Source of the DNA: Thermoleophilia bacterium
GTDB lineage: Bacteria; Actinomycetota; Thermoleophilia; RBG-16-64-13
DNA: 64,000 nt
Direction: 5' to 3'
Assembly: GCA_026415615.1 (NCBI GenBank)
Contig: JAOAGT010000004.1
Location: 1 to 64,000 of the forward strand
The notes under the pieces are model-generated. The model made no database searches. It had not been told where the DNA came from and saw nothing but the letters and a program-made list of their open reading frames with translations. Shown piece by piece: positions 55,138 to 63,093 of the stretch. The first letter of the stretch is position 1, and each line of letters opens with the position of its first letter. The position numbers were made by a program, and so were the translations under genes.

Positions 55138-55668
55138 TCACCAACCAGCATTCGCGCCAATTTCCTCCGCCGCTGCCACCGTCTGTGACAGCTCAAGGTA
55201 GTGCACAGACTGGGCGGGACCCAGACCAAGCTGAGCCGCCTGCTCTGAGACCCGAAGAGGTGAGCGCAGGAAGGAGATCCGAGCGTCCAAGGCTACGTTC
55301 TCAGCTCTCAACTGCTCCTGCTTTACTTGGAGCTTGCCGATGGCCGATTCAGCGTCGGTAGTGGCAGCCCGTAACAACACAGGCGTAACAAAGCAAAAGG
55401 CTACAAGAACAGCGACGGTCGCCACAGCAAGAAAGATCGCTTTCCACAGCGGCCGCCTTTGCTTTGCTACGCGAAGGGCGGGGGCAACTCGATCAGCATT
55501 CGCGCGAGTCTGCAGAGTGGGTAAAGCTGGCGCTGTAGCCTGGCGGCCATAGTATCTTGTCGCGTCCACCCGGGCCGCAATCCTGGCGGCGCTTCTGCGC
55601 GCTGCGGCTGAAGGAGCAAGATCTTGCTCCCACGCTTTCACCCACTCCATGCGGCTCGGTGTAAGCAC
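55138..55668 (-). CDS. ftsL: Cell division protein FtsL-like
   Basis: A bitopic membrane protein of 176 residues in the ftsL position between rsmH and ftsI. It has a basic cytoplasmic region (about 1-70), a single transmembrane segment (about 76-98, AIFLAVATVAVLVAFCFVTPVLL) and an external coiled coil (AESAIGKLQVKQEQLRAENVALDARISFL) with leucine-zipper spacing. This layout, rather than sequence identity, defines FtsL, which forms a complex with FtsQ and FtsB. GTG at 55668 has GGAGG 7 nt upstream and follows the rsmH stop after 1 nt. The long N-terminal cytoplasmic part is typical of actinobacterial FtsL. Confidence 0.85.
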   Translation of the reverse strand: MLTPSRMEWVKAWEQDLAPSAAARRSAARIAARVDATRYYGRQATAPALPTLQTRANADRVAPALRVAKQRRPLWKAIFLAVATVAVLVAFCFVTPVLLRAATTDAESAIGKLQVKQEQLRAENVALDARISFLRSPLRVSEQAAQLGLGPAQSVHYLELSQTVAAAEEIGANAGW

Positions 55669-55669
55669 G

Positions 55670-56596
55670 TTAGAGCCTCCGTAGTGCCCGCAATTTGGCC
55701 GAACTCGACCGCGGGTTGACCTCGATCTCGCGAAGACTGGGAGTCACCGGCTTGCGAGTTAGGATTTCTGCCTCGGCCTTCCCTCCGCACACGCAGATCG
55801 GAAACTCCGGGGGACACGTGCAGCCCTTGGTCTTGGAAAGAAAGAAATCCTTGACGATACGATCTTCCAGAGAATGGAAACTGATGACAGCCAGGACTCC
55901 GCCGGGGCGCAAGAGATCAAAAGCCACAGGTAACGCTCGCCTCAAGCTCCCGAGCTCATCGTTTACTTCGATCCTGAGAGCTTGGAACACTCTTCTAGCC
56001 GGATTCCCAGCCCCAAACCGGGCGGGGGTCGGAATCGCAGTCTTGATCGTGTCAACCAACTCGGATGTGCGCGTGAAGGGACGAGTTGCTCTTCTGGAAA
56101 CCACTGCGCGAGCGATTTTGCGAGCATAACGCTCCTCTCCATACGTGGAAAACAGACGAGCAAGCGCACTTTCGGACCACGTATTTACAATATCTGCCGC
56201 AGTGACGGGAAGTGACGGGTCCATCCGCATGTCAAGAGGGGCATCGTAGCTGTAGGAGAAACCTCGCTCGGGCGTGTCAAGTTGCATGCTGCTCACCCCC
56301 AGATCCATGTACACATGGGTGGCGGTGAAAGCTTCCTTTTGAAGCTGTGCGAGAGCGTCGGCAAAGTTTCCCAGAATGAACCGAGTCGAACACATCACGG
56401 TTTCGCAAAAAGACCGGTAGTAGTGCTCTGCTACAGGGTCCCGGTCGCAGGCTATGTACACTCCAGTGCTACCTAATCGGCTAGCCACAGCCGCCGCGTG
56501 GCCTCCTGCCCCGAAAGTGCAGTCCACCACGCTGGAGTCTTCCCGCACGTCAAGCAGATCCAGGAGTTCTTCAGTCAGCACTGGGATGTGAGCCAT
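55670..56596 (-). CDS. rsmH: 16S rRNA (cytosine-1402-N4)-methyltransferase
   Basis: RsmH (MraW) methylates C1402 of 16S rRNA with S-adenosylmethionine. The protein begins HIPVLTEELLDLL, followed by the SAM-binding VVDCTFGAGGHAAAVASRL, YMDLGVSSMQLDTPERGFSY-type sequence (broken here after 20 residues), and the closing LEDRIVKDFFLSKTKGCTCPP. ATG 56596 (308 residues) has GGGAG 6 nt upstream and fits the family start; ATG 56635, also with a G-rich site, would overlap mraZ by 8 nt and is a real alternative. It sits between mraZ and ftsL, as in most bacteria. Confidence 0.95.
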   Translation of the reverse strand: MAHIPVLTEELLDLLDVREDSSVVDCTFGAGGHAAAVASRLGSTGVYIACDRDPVAEHYYRSFCETVMCSTRFILGNFADALAQLQKEAFTATHVYMDLGVSSMQLDTPERGFSYSYDAPLDMRMDPSLPVTAADIVNTWSESALARLFSTYGEERYARKIARAVVSRRATRPFTRTSELVDTIKTAIPTPARFGAGNPARRVFQALRIEVNDELGSLRRALPVAFDLLRPGGVLAVISFHSLEDRIVKDFFLSKTKGCTCPPEFPICVCGGKAEAEILTRKPVTPSLREIEVNPRSSSAKLRALRRL

Positions 56597-56627
56597 GGCC
56601 ATCTCCCTGGCGAAAGACACAGCAGCA

Positions 56628-57050
56628 CTAGGCATACTGCCCCCCTTGCTCCGCCTCGAGAGCCTCATAGGTCTCGGGGTCCCATATTTCCAGATGGGTG
56701 CGGTTTCCGATTATCTTGACTTTGCCGGAGAGATTTAGCTCCCTGATCCTCTTTGACGGCAACACTACGCGACCGAGACGATCTGGGATCACAAAGTCCT
56801 GGTTCTTGTAGATCAGGCGCGATTTCCACTCATAGCGACGGTTCTCGAAGAGATTCAGAGGCTCGATGTATTTGGCGTCAAATTCCTCCCACGCCTTGGG
56901 GTGATAAACGCGGAGACAGGGCTCATCTGCATACAAGCGGACCAGAATGGCCCCGTCTTTGAAGTAGTCGCGATAGCGCGCAGGCAAGGTCACTCGACCT
57001 TTCGAGTCAAGGGTATGGTCAAACTCTCCGGAGAGCAGCACCCGTTCCAT
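56628..57050 (-). CDS. mraZ: Transcriptional regulator MraZ
   Basis: MraZ is the DNA-binding repressor/regulator of the dcw cluster, built of two SpoVT/AbrB-like half-domains and forming ring oligomers. The 140-residue protein has the two conserved DxxGR boxes: EFDHTLDSKGRVTLPARYRD near the N terminus and VIPDRLGRVVLPSKRIREL in the second half. It is the first gene of the cluster. The upstream region carries six in-phase GTG repeats (57056-57109), the expected operator. A TATAGT 6 nt before the ATG suggests a leaderless or nearly leaderless transcript; there is no ribosome-binding site. Confidence 0.94.
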   Translation of the reverse strand: MERVLLSGEFDHTLDSKGRVTLPARYRDYFKDGAILVRLYADEPCLRVYHPKAWEEFDAKYIEPLNLFENRRYEWKSRLIYKNQDFVIPDRLGRVVLPSKRIRELNLSGKVKIIGNRTHLEIWDPETYEALEAEQGGQYA

Positions 57051-57053
57051 GGC

Positions 57054-57111
57054 CACACTATAAACCACTTCAAACCACAATGCAACACTTTTATTCCACT
57101 AAGCCCCACAA
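57054..57111 (-). promoter_or_regulatory. MraZ operator array with overlapping promoter of the dcw cluster
   Basis: On the minus strand six GTG(G/T) half-sites start at 57109, 57099, 57088, 57078, 57068 and 57058, that is at 10, 11, 10, 10 and 10 bp spacing, one DNA turn apart. Known MraZ sites are short G-rich or AAAGTG-type repeats with the same 10-bp phase. A -10 box TATAGT (57062-57057) lies inside the array; TTGCAT, 17 nt further up, is a weak -35 candidate. A TSS about 7 nt after the -10 would fall at the mraZ ATG. Confidence 0.72.
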
Positions 57112-57217
57112 CGCATCAAGAAAACACCATTCTTGTCCTGCCGTGCACAACACCCCGGGTACGAAAGGCCACGAAGCAAAGAATCGCGATGGCGCTACCG
57201 GCGCTACCGGAGTAGCC

Positions 57218-57271
57218 AAGCAGCAGCAGCAGAAGCAGCAGCAGCAGAAGAAGAAGAAGAAGAAGAAGAAG
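57218..57271 (+). repeat. CAG/AAG trinucleotide tract between pcrA and mraZ
   Basis: The plus strand holds AAG, four CAG, AAG, four CAG and eight AAG in an unbroken triplet run of 54 bp. It lies in the 265-bp gap between the pcrA stop and the mraZ start. The gap also has a 10-bp direct repeat (GGCGCTACCG twice at 57191-57210) and a 14-bp palindrome AGAAGGCGCCTTCT at the end of pcrA. A plus-strand reading frame through it encodes only Gln and Lys runs and is not considered a gene. Confidence 0.9.
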
Positions 57272-57315
57272 ACTAGAGCCGCCTGCTAAATGTGGCGCAT
57301 GGGAGAAGGCGCCTT

Positions 57316-59589
57316 CTAAATCCGGCGCATCGGAGCATACTCAATCAACAAACGTTTCTGTTCCTGTAGGCCAGGGAAAAACACCCGCACTACTCCCCCG
57401 GACTCCACGTCAAGGACTACCCCTTCGCCAAACTTGGCATGAATCACCTTGTCGCCAGGGGAGAAGCCAGCTTGCGACGTGCTCCCGGCCGCGCGCTGGA
57501 CACCTTGTTGTTCGCCCACACCCGAGCCGCCGCGAAGATTCTCTGAACTGAGAGTAGTTGTTCTCCCGCCAGTCGTCCTCGCTCCAACCGTCTCCAGCGC
57601 CAACCCATACCGTTCCTGTTCACCCCTACGCTCGACAAGATGAGGTGGGATCTCGGCCAAGAACCTGCTAGGGCCACGCAAGCCACCACCACCACCGTGC
57701 AGCGCACGGCTGCGCGCAAAAGAGAGGTATAGGCGTTCCTTCGCCCGGGTGATTCCCACATAGCAAAGCCGGCGCTCCTCCTCCAATTTGCGGTCTTCAA
57801 GCGAGCGCGCATGAGGGAACAGGCCTTCTTCCATGCCGGTAATAAAGACGATGGGAAACTCCAGCCCCTTAGCGTTATGCAGGGTCATGAGAGTAACCAG
57901 CGGCTGCGTTTCATCGTACGCGTCAACATCCGCGTAAAGACTGATTTCCTGCAAGAAATCGGATAAAGAGCCCCCCGGGTTTAGACGATCGTACTCCGTG
58001 GCCACGCTAACAAACTCCTCCAAGTTTTCGATACGACCCTCTGCCTCTATAGTTCTCTCCATCTCCAAAGCATGAAGCAGACCACTTTCCTCGAGAACTT
58101 TTTGCACCACCGAGGCAACCCGGGTCTCTTGAGCGGCGGCGGCCGTCCACGCCGTAAACAGAAGATCCAATTCTCGGCAGGCCCGAACGGCCGCCGCCGC
58201 CAGCGCCGGCACCTCCTCGGCCCGGCCAAGTGCAGCTCGGAGAGGAACCTGGTTCTCTGCCGCAAACATCTGCAGCCTGGCCACTGCCGTGTCCCCTAGG
58301 CCCCGTCGAGGAGTATTGATTATCCTGAGGAGCGACAGATCGTCGTACTCGTTTACCACCACTCGCAGATACGCGAGCAGATCTTTGATCTCAGCCCTCT
58401 GGTAGAACTTGGTTCCCCCTACGACTCGATAAGGAACCCCTTGACGGACAAGCATGTCCTCGAGCACACGCGACTGGGCATTTACTCGGTAGAAAACGGC
58501 GATATCCGAGGCAGCATGGTTTCCCAGAAGCCGCAGGATCTCCTCACATACTAACCTGGCCTCCTCGTGCTCATCCCGGCATTCAAATAGCACAACAGGG
58601 TCTCCAGGCCCGCGAGTACTCCTCAAGCTCTTACTTTTTCTCTGCCGGTTGTGAGAAACGAGGCTGTTTGCCGCCTCAAGAATCGTTGTTGTGGAGCGAT
58701 AGTTCTGCTCCAGTTTCACCACCTTGGTGTCAGGAAAATCTTCTTCAAAGCTAAGAATGTTTCTGACATCGGCTCCGCGCCAGGAGTAAACCGACTGGTC
58801 ATCGTCTCCTACCACGGTAACCTGACGATGTTCTTCCGCTAGCAGCTTGACCAGCACATACTGAGCATGATTGGTATCCTGATACTCATCCACCAGCACA
58901 TGCTGAAAGCGGTACCGGTAATAAGAAAGACGTTCCGGGAAGAGTCGAAAGATTTCCACGGTACGCATGATGAGGTCATCAAAATCCAGGGCGTTCTGCT
59001 GCAGAAGCCTTTCCTGGTAACGCCGATATACCGCAACGATCAAGTCAAGGTAGGGATAGAAGGCACGCCCCTCCCCATGAGCCCAGCTGTTTTCGTTTAA
59101 CCTCTCCTTGCCAAAGTCATCCGGCGCAACCAACTTACTCTTCGCATCGGAGATCAGAGTCTGTAAAGCCCTTGGCACAAATCGCTTGGGATCCAGCCGC
59201 AACTCCTCCAGGCAGTGCTTGATAAGTCGAACCGAATCCTCGTCGTCGTAAATCGTAAAGTCTTTGCCATAGCCAAGCAGCGGCGCCTCCTGCCTCAGGA
59301 TCCGCGCACAAGCCGAGTGGAAAGTAGAAACCCAAATTCCGGCAGCCGCCTCGCCAAGTAACTGCTGGACCCGGCCTTTCATCTCCCCAGCAGCTTTATT
59401 AGTGAAGGTTATTGCTAGAACCTGGGAGGGAAGCGCCTGCCCTGACTGCACCAGGTAAGCCAGGCGATGAGTGAGCACCCGGGTTTTTCCGGAGCCAGCA
59501 CCAGCCAAGACCAGTAGAGGTCCGCCGCTGTGAAACACGGCCTCCCGCTGCTCATCGTTGAGCTGCCAACTGTCCACAGTGAGCTTCAT
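57316..59589 (-). CDS. pcrA: ATP-dependent DNA helicase PcrA/UvrD
   Basis: A superfamily 1A 3'-5' helicase for nucleotide excision repair and clearance of replication-transcription conflicts. The 757-residue protein has LNDEQREAV (Q motif), AGAGSGKT (motif I), TFHSACARILR (Ia), VDEYQDTN (II), GDDDQSVYSWRGA (III), QNYRS (IV), MTLHNAKGLEFPIV (V) and RRLCYVGITRAKERLYL (VI). The C-terminal end is a Tudor-like domain (GDKVIHAKFGEGVVLDV), the RNA polymerase-binding module of PcrA. It begins at ATG 59589, 26 nt after the larE stop. Gene order pcrA-mraZ is not standard. Confidence 0.96.
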   Translation of the reverse strand: MKLTVDSWQLNDEQREAVFHSGGPLLVLAGAGSGKTRVLTHRLAYLVQSGQALPSQVLAITFTNKAAGEMKGRVQQLLGEAAAGIWVSTFHSACARILRQEAPLLGYGKDFTIYDDEDSVRLIKHCLEELRLDPKRFVPRALQTLISDAKSKLVAPDDFGKERLNENSWAHGEGRAFYPYLDLIVAVYRRYQERLLQQNALDFDDLIMRTVEIFRLFPERLSYYRYRFQHVLVDEYQDTNHAQYVLVKLLAEEHRQVTVVGDDDQSVYSWRGADVRNILSFEEDFPDTKVVKLEQNYRSTTTILEAANSLVSHNRQRKSKSLRSTRGPGDPVVLFECRDEHEEARLVCEEILRLLGNHAASDIAVFYRVNAQSRVLEDMLVRQGVPYRVVGGTKFYQRAEIKDLLAYLRVVVNEYDDLSLLRIINTPRRGLGDTAVARLQMFAAENQVPLRAALGRAEEVPALAAAAVRACRELDLLFTAWTAAAAQETRVASVVQKVLEESGLLHALEMERTIEAEGRIENLEEFVSVATEYDRLNPGGSLSDFLQEISLYADVDAYDETQPLVTLMTLHNAKGLEFPIVFITGMEEGLFPHARSLEDRKLEEERRLCYVGITRAKERLYLSFARSRALHGGGGGLRGPSRFLAEIPPHLVERRGEQERYGLALETVGARTTGGRTTTLSSENLRGGSGVGEQQGVQRAAGSTSQAGFSPGDKVIHAKFGEGVVLDVESGGVVRVFFPGLQEQKRLLIEYAPMRRI

Positions 59590-59615
59590 CTCGCCTGCTT
59601 GCCTTCCCCAAGCAA

Positions 59616-60476
59616 TTACCTCTCCTCCGCGACAAAAGGTTCCCTTGGCAAGGGCTCATTTAGACTGCCCGTCCGATATCCGACAAGATCCAGCGCAACA
59701 TACGTGTAACCTAAGGCCCGTAGAGCTTCGACAACTCGTTCACGAACCTCTGGTGTAGCTAGCTGTGCCACGTCTTGCTCCTCAACCTCGATCCGAGCTA
59801 GGTTTCCGTGGTGCCGGACACGCACAACCTGGATCCCTAGACCGTGCAAGAAGGCCTCCGCCCTAGCTACCGCAGCCAGTTTTTCCCGCGTTATCGGCTC
59901 TCCATATGGAAAGCGCGAAGCCAAGCAGGCCGCCGAGGGCTGGTCCCAATTAGCAAGACCCAACGCCCTAGCCAGGGCTCGCACATCTTCCTTGCCAAGA
60001 CCAGCTTCGGCCAACGGACTACGCACGCCCAGCTCACGGGCAACTTTGATGCCGGGGCGGAAGTCGTTGAAGTCGTCCCGGTTGGCGCCGTCCGCCACCG
60101 CACTAAGACCGCGTTCTTGGGCCATCCCAAGCAGTCTCCCATAAATCGCCTTGCGGCAAACAGCGCACCGCTCCTTGGGATTGGCGGCGAATCCCGGGAT
60201 AGACAGAAACTCTTGCTCGACAACAAGATGACAAACTCCCAATTCCACCGCCCTCGCACAAGCGGAGTCGATCTCCTCCTGGGTATGCACTTCCCCTCGT
60301 ATCGTGACCGCAAGAACGTTGGTCTTGCCCAGAGTGTCAATACAAACCTTGAGAAGTAAGGTGGAGTCTACTCCTCCCGAAAAGGCAACAAGCACAGAGG
60401 AAAATCCGCGCAGAACATGCTGCAACGCCGAAAGCAGCCCGTGATCAAACCGACGCGCCTTGTCTTCTACCATCAA
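59616..60476 (-). CDS. larE: LarE-type ATP-dependent sacrificial sulfur transferase
   Basis: LarE adenylylates and sulfurates the pincer cofactor precursor of lactate racemase, giving up sulfur from its own cysteine. The 286-residue PP-loop protein shows FSGGVDSTLLLKV near 34-46 (PP-loop), DGANRDDFNDFRPG in the centre and WDQPSAACLASRFPYG with the conserved cysteine that carries the sulfur or holds an Fe-S cluster. Two further cysteines are in CAVC. larB, larC and larA are not in the window, so the sulfur acceptor may be elsewhere or different. It ends 26 nt before pcrA and follows the MoeB/ThiF gene by 2 nt, so the two are coupled. Confidence 0.85.
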   Translation of the reverse strand: MMVEDKARRFDHGLLSALQHVLRGFSSVLVAFSGGVDSTLLLKVCIDTLGKTNVLAVTIRGEVHTQEEIDSACARAVELGVCHLVVEQEFLSIPGFAANPKERCAVCRKAIYGRLLGMAQERGLSAVADGANRDDFNDFRPGIKVARELGVRSPLAEAGLGKEDVRALARALGLANWDQPSAACLASRFPYGEPITREKLAAVARAEAFLHGLGIQVVRVRHHGNLARIEVEEQDVAQLATPEVRERVVEALRALGYTYVALDLVGYRTGSLNEPLPREPFVAEER

Positions 60477-60478
60477 TC

Positions 60479-61249
60479 TTAAGACCTGTCGCTAGGGGCA
60501 GCTCTTCCACAAGAGGGGCATGTCGGATCACGCGGAATTTCCAAACGCTCAAAGCTAAGATCCCAGACATCCACGGCTACCAGAAACCGGCTTCGCGCCT
60601 CGGGTTGTACTATTAACTTGATGGCTTCATTGGCCTCTATGCTCCCGATAATTCCCACTATGGTGCTGAGCACTCCGGCAACCGCGGCTGTGGGAGCCTC
60701 CTCCGGGGAGGGAAGCTCTCGTACCAAGCAGCGAAGACACGGCCCTTCGCCCGGTACGATGGTCATAGACATCCCGGTCGTGGTGATTACCCCTCCATAT
60801 ACCCAGGGCATCTTTCTCGACACAGCGTAGTCGTTGATAGCAAACCGGGTGGGGAAGTTATCAGTCCCATCCACAAGCAGATCAAGGTCATCGGCCAGCC
60901 GTGGGAGAGTTTCGTCGGTTATTAGCTCTACCACCGGTTCTATGACTACTTCGCTGTTTGCCGCCCGCAAGAACGCTGCAGCCGCCTCCACCTTGGGGAC
61001 ACCCAGTGCCACGTCCCTTTCCGTGTACAGAATCTGTCGATGCAGGTTGTGCAGCTCCGGGCCATCTTTGTCAACCAGACGAACAAACCCCACCCCCGAC
61101 CGAACCAGGTGGCTGGCTACCACCGACCCCAGGGCCCCACAGCCCATGACACCCACTCTGGCAGCCGCCAAGCGCTCCTGGCCCTGCCTGCCAATCTGGG
61201 GCACAAGCATTTGTCGACTGTATCTCTCAAAAGTTTCTTGTGGGCTCAC
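60479..61249 (-). CDS. E1-like adenylyltransferase of the HesA/MoeB/ThiF family
   Basis: The enzyme should adenylylate the C terminus of a ubiquitin-like sulfur carrier protein (MoaD, ThiS or similar). The 256-residue protein opens RYSRQMLVPQIGRQGQERL, then has the nucleotide loop GVMGCGALGSVVASHL, the catalytic stretch DGTDNFPTRFAINDYAV, and zinc-binding CxxC pairs at CLRC and CPSC. Which carrier it serves cannot be read: no moaD, moaE, thiS or thiG lies nearby. It is joined to larE with a 2-nt gap, which suggests a common sulfur-transfer role. A rhodanese domain is absent. Confidence 0.88.
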   Translation of the reverse strand: MSPQETFERYSRQMLVPQIGRQGQERLAAARVGVMGCGALGSVVASHLVRSGVGFVRLVDKDGPELHNLHRQILYTERDVALGVPKVEAAAAFLRAANSEVVIEPVVELITDETLPRLADDLDLLVDGTDNFPTRFAINDYAVSRKMPWVYGGVITTTGMSMTIVPGEGPCLRCLVRELPSPEEAPTAAVAGVLSTIVGIIGSIEANEAIKLIVQPEARSRFLVAVDVWDLSFERLEIPRDPTCPSCGRAAPSDRS

Positions 61250-61267
61250 GACTACTCCTCGTGTAGC

Positions 61268-62362
61268 TTATGACTGCTTTTCGCCCGATTGAAAAACCGC
61301 CGGAAGTGACGTGGGGACAAAGTCCTTGCCTAAGACCAGCACCACTCGGTTGGCGGACAGCGTGGGATCTTCCGCAACTACAGTCAAGCCCAAGAGTTCA
61401 CAGATGTCCCGCGCCTCCTCACGCGCGCCCGACGAAAACACTAACCTAGTTTGATCCGAGGAAAGAGCAATCTCACCCGGCTCGGCGGGAGAAACCTCGA
61501 AGCCTAGCTGGTTAAGGGCCTGTACCACCCATTCCGAGACGCCCGGTGCAACAGAAACATTGCGCAGCTCCACCACGAGCGGTCCGCCAGTGTCGGAACC
61601 GTATAGCGCTTGCTTAGCCCTCGTAAGGTATGGCTCTATGTACATATAGTCTGACCCAACCACGGGCCTTCCCCAAACGGCACCAGCGATCCACATCCCT
61701 TCGAGCTTGCTCCTTCCCTCCAAGACGTCAGCAAATCCGGCTGTACCCTGCGAATCCGAAGCCTTTGATCCCACCCCTTCGTGCAACAACACGGACAGCA
61801 GGGTGGACGCGACATCTCGAGCTTCTTTACTGCTAGCACCCGCCAAAGTCTGCGGGAGATGCCCGCTGGTTTGCAAAGCCGATGCTGCTTGACGCAGTTC
61901 AATCCAAGAAACCTCCCCTGCAGGTCCCGCTGCCGCACCCAAATCCGCAGCAAGCGCCTCGGCCACTCCCTCAGCACCCCGCTGGGCATAGACTTCAGAC
62001 ACGGTGACAAATCCAACTCCCGAAAGGTATGTCAAAGTCGCCCCAGGAATGCCAAGCGCAGTGCCGCCCTCTTCCCTCGGATGCAAGAGCACAAAAACTC
62101 GAGCTGCGCCTTGGTCTGTTACCGCAACCAGCACGTCCTCCGCCGCTCCGGGCTGCGCCGACAGCCGACTAAGGCTTGTTACTACAAAGCTTTCGCTTGA
62201 ATGAGTGTCCCGCGGGCCTCCCACGGCCACGAGGACGCCGGTTACCGCTCCGATGACCAGCAGAGCCGGTGCAACGCTCAGCCACAGCTGCAGTCTCCTT
62301 TTTCGTCGACGAGCCGCTCGCCTATACGTACGCCGTTCCCGCCGAGAACTCGACCGGTCCAT
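61268..62362 (-). CDS. LytR_C-domain cell-envelope protein with degenerate LCP-like region
   Basis: A 364-residue membrane-anchored protein: a very basic cytoplasmic N terminus (Arg/Lys-rich, about 1-24), one transmembrane segment (about 26-48) and an external part. Residues about 55-150 resemble the LytR-CpsA-Psr (LCP) core but lack the usual catalytic arginines; the I-P-R-D stretch reads LGIPGATLTYL. The C-terminal 90 residues, with VVELRNVSVAPGVSEWVVQALNQLGFEV, are the LytR_C domain. It sits between nadD and the E1-like gene, a place where an LCP protein occurs in many actinobacteria. Its function is likely in the envelope; transferase activity is doubtful. Confidence 0.78.
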   Translation of the reverse strand: MDRSSSRRERRTYRRAARRRKRRLQLWLSVAPALLVIGAVTGVLVAVGGPRDTHSSESFVVTSLSRLSAQPGAAEDVLVAVTDQGAARVFVLLHPREEGGTALGIPGATLTYLSGVGFVTVSEVYAQRGAEGVAEALAADLGAAAGPAGEVSWIELRQAASALQTSGHLPQTLAGASSKEARDVASTLLSVLLHEGVGSKASDSQGTAGFADVLEGRSKLEGMWIAGAVWGRPVVGSDYMYIEPYLTRAKQALYGSDTGGPLVVELRNVSVAPGVSEWVVQALNQLGFEVSPAEPGEIALSSDQTRLVFSSGAREEARDICELLGLTVVAEDPTLSANRVVLVLGKDFVPTSLPAVFQSGEKQS

Positions 62363-62370
62363 GTTCCACC

Positions 62371-63084
62371 CTAGTTTTGCGGGTAGTAAGCCGCGCGACG
62401 TCCCCCAGATGCGGCGTCTTCATGACCCCGATAGAAACCGCTCTTCTCAATTAGCTCGGCTACCGCTTCTGGAACCAAGTACTTCACCGTCTTGCCAGCA
62501 GCCAGACGTTCTCTTATCATGCTGGACGAGATCGCCAAAGCCGGGATCTCCATCACTCTTATCCTGTCTTTGACCGCGAGTCCGGGAGCGCGCTCGGCCA
62601 GCTTGCTAAATAGGCTAGACAAGCGCGAAAGATCGTAGCCCGGTCTGGTAGCTGCTATCAAAGTGGCTAGCTCAAGCAAGCGCCCCGGATCCTTCCACGA
62701 AAGGATGTCAAGAACGGCGTCCGCGCCGGTGATGAAAAACATCTCCGTACCGGGCGGCGTGACCGAAGCTAAATATTCAAGTGTGTCCACTGTGTAGCAC
62801 ACTTTTTGTTGGTCAATCTCGTAGCGGGATACCGAGAATCGGGGGTTGTTGGCCGTAGCGACCGCTACCAGCAGATAGCGAAACTCCGCTGGGGCCACAG
62901 AACGGGCCTTGTGGGGTGTTTTGCCTGTTGGCATGAACACCACTTGATCAAGTCCAAACTGAGCAAGCGCCTCCTCAGCTGTGACCAGATGGGCAATGTG
63001 AATTGGATCAAACGACCCGCCCATCACGCCTAGGCGAAGACCTGGTTTGTCTCTAAGAGCAGCAATAAGCCCGTGTGCGTCCAT
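62371..63084 (-). CDS. nadD: Nicotinate-nucleotide adenylyltransferase
   Basis: NadD converts nicotinate mononucleotide to deamido-NAD with ATP. The 237-residue protein has the nucleotidyltransferase signature GGSFDPIHIAH at 22-32, the FMPTGKTPHK segment at about 50-59, the FITGADAVLDILSWKD stretch in the middle and the SSSMIRERLAAGKTVKYLVP signature near 187-206. It follows proA by 9 nt. The usual downstream neighbour rsfS is not there; the LytR_C gene takes its place. The C-terminal tail of about 20 residues is extra. ATG at 63084 is the only sensible start. Confidence 0.95.
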   Translation of the reverse strand: MDAHGLIAALRDKPGLRLGVMGGSFDPIHIAHLVTAEEALAQFGLDQVVFMPTGKTPHKARSVAPAEFRYLLVAVATANNPRFSVSRYEIDQQKVCYTVDTLEYLASVTPPGTEMFFITGADAVLDILSWKDPGRLLELATLIAATRPGYDLSRLSSLFSKLAERAPGLAVKDRIRVMEIPALAISSSMIRERLAAGKTVKYLVPEAVAELIEKSGFYRGHEDAASGGRRAAYYPQN

Positions 63085-63093
63085 AGGTCCTAA

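Noticed and set aside
57080-57289. Plus-strand frame ending in Gln and Lys runs
   Set aside because: It crosses the MraZ operator and consists in its second half of the CAG/AAG tract; no ribosome-binding site or family match. Treated as a repeat, not a gene.
57288-57336. Imperfect duplication of the last bases of pcrA (GGCGCAT-GGAG twice)
   Set aside because: Only about 15 bp with mismatches; could be chance or a tiny slippage event, too little to support a feature.
58133-58200. 14-bp inverted repeat (GCGGCGGCGGCCGT) with 40-nt loop inside pcrA
   Set aside because: Both arms encode runs of alanine codons and the loop is long; likely a by-product of GC-rich Ala stretches.
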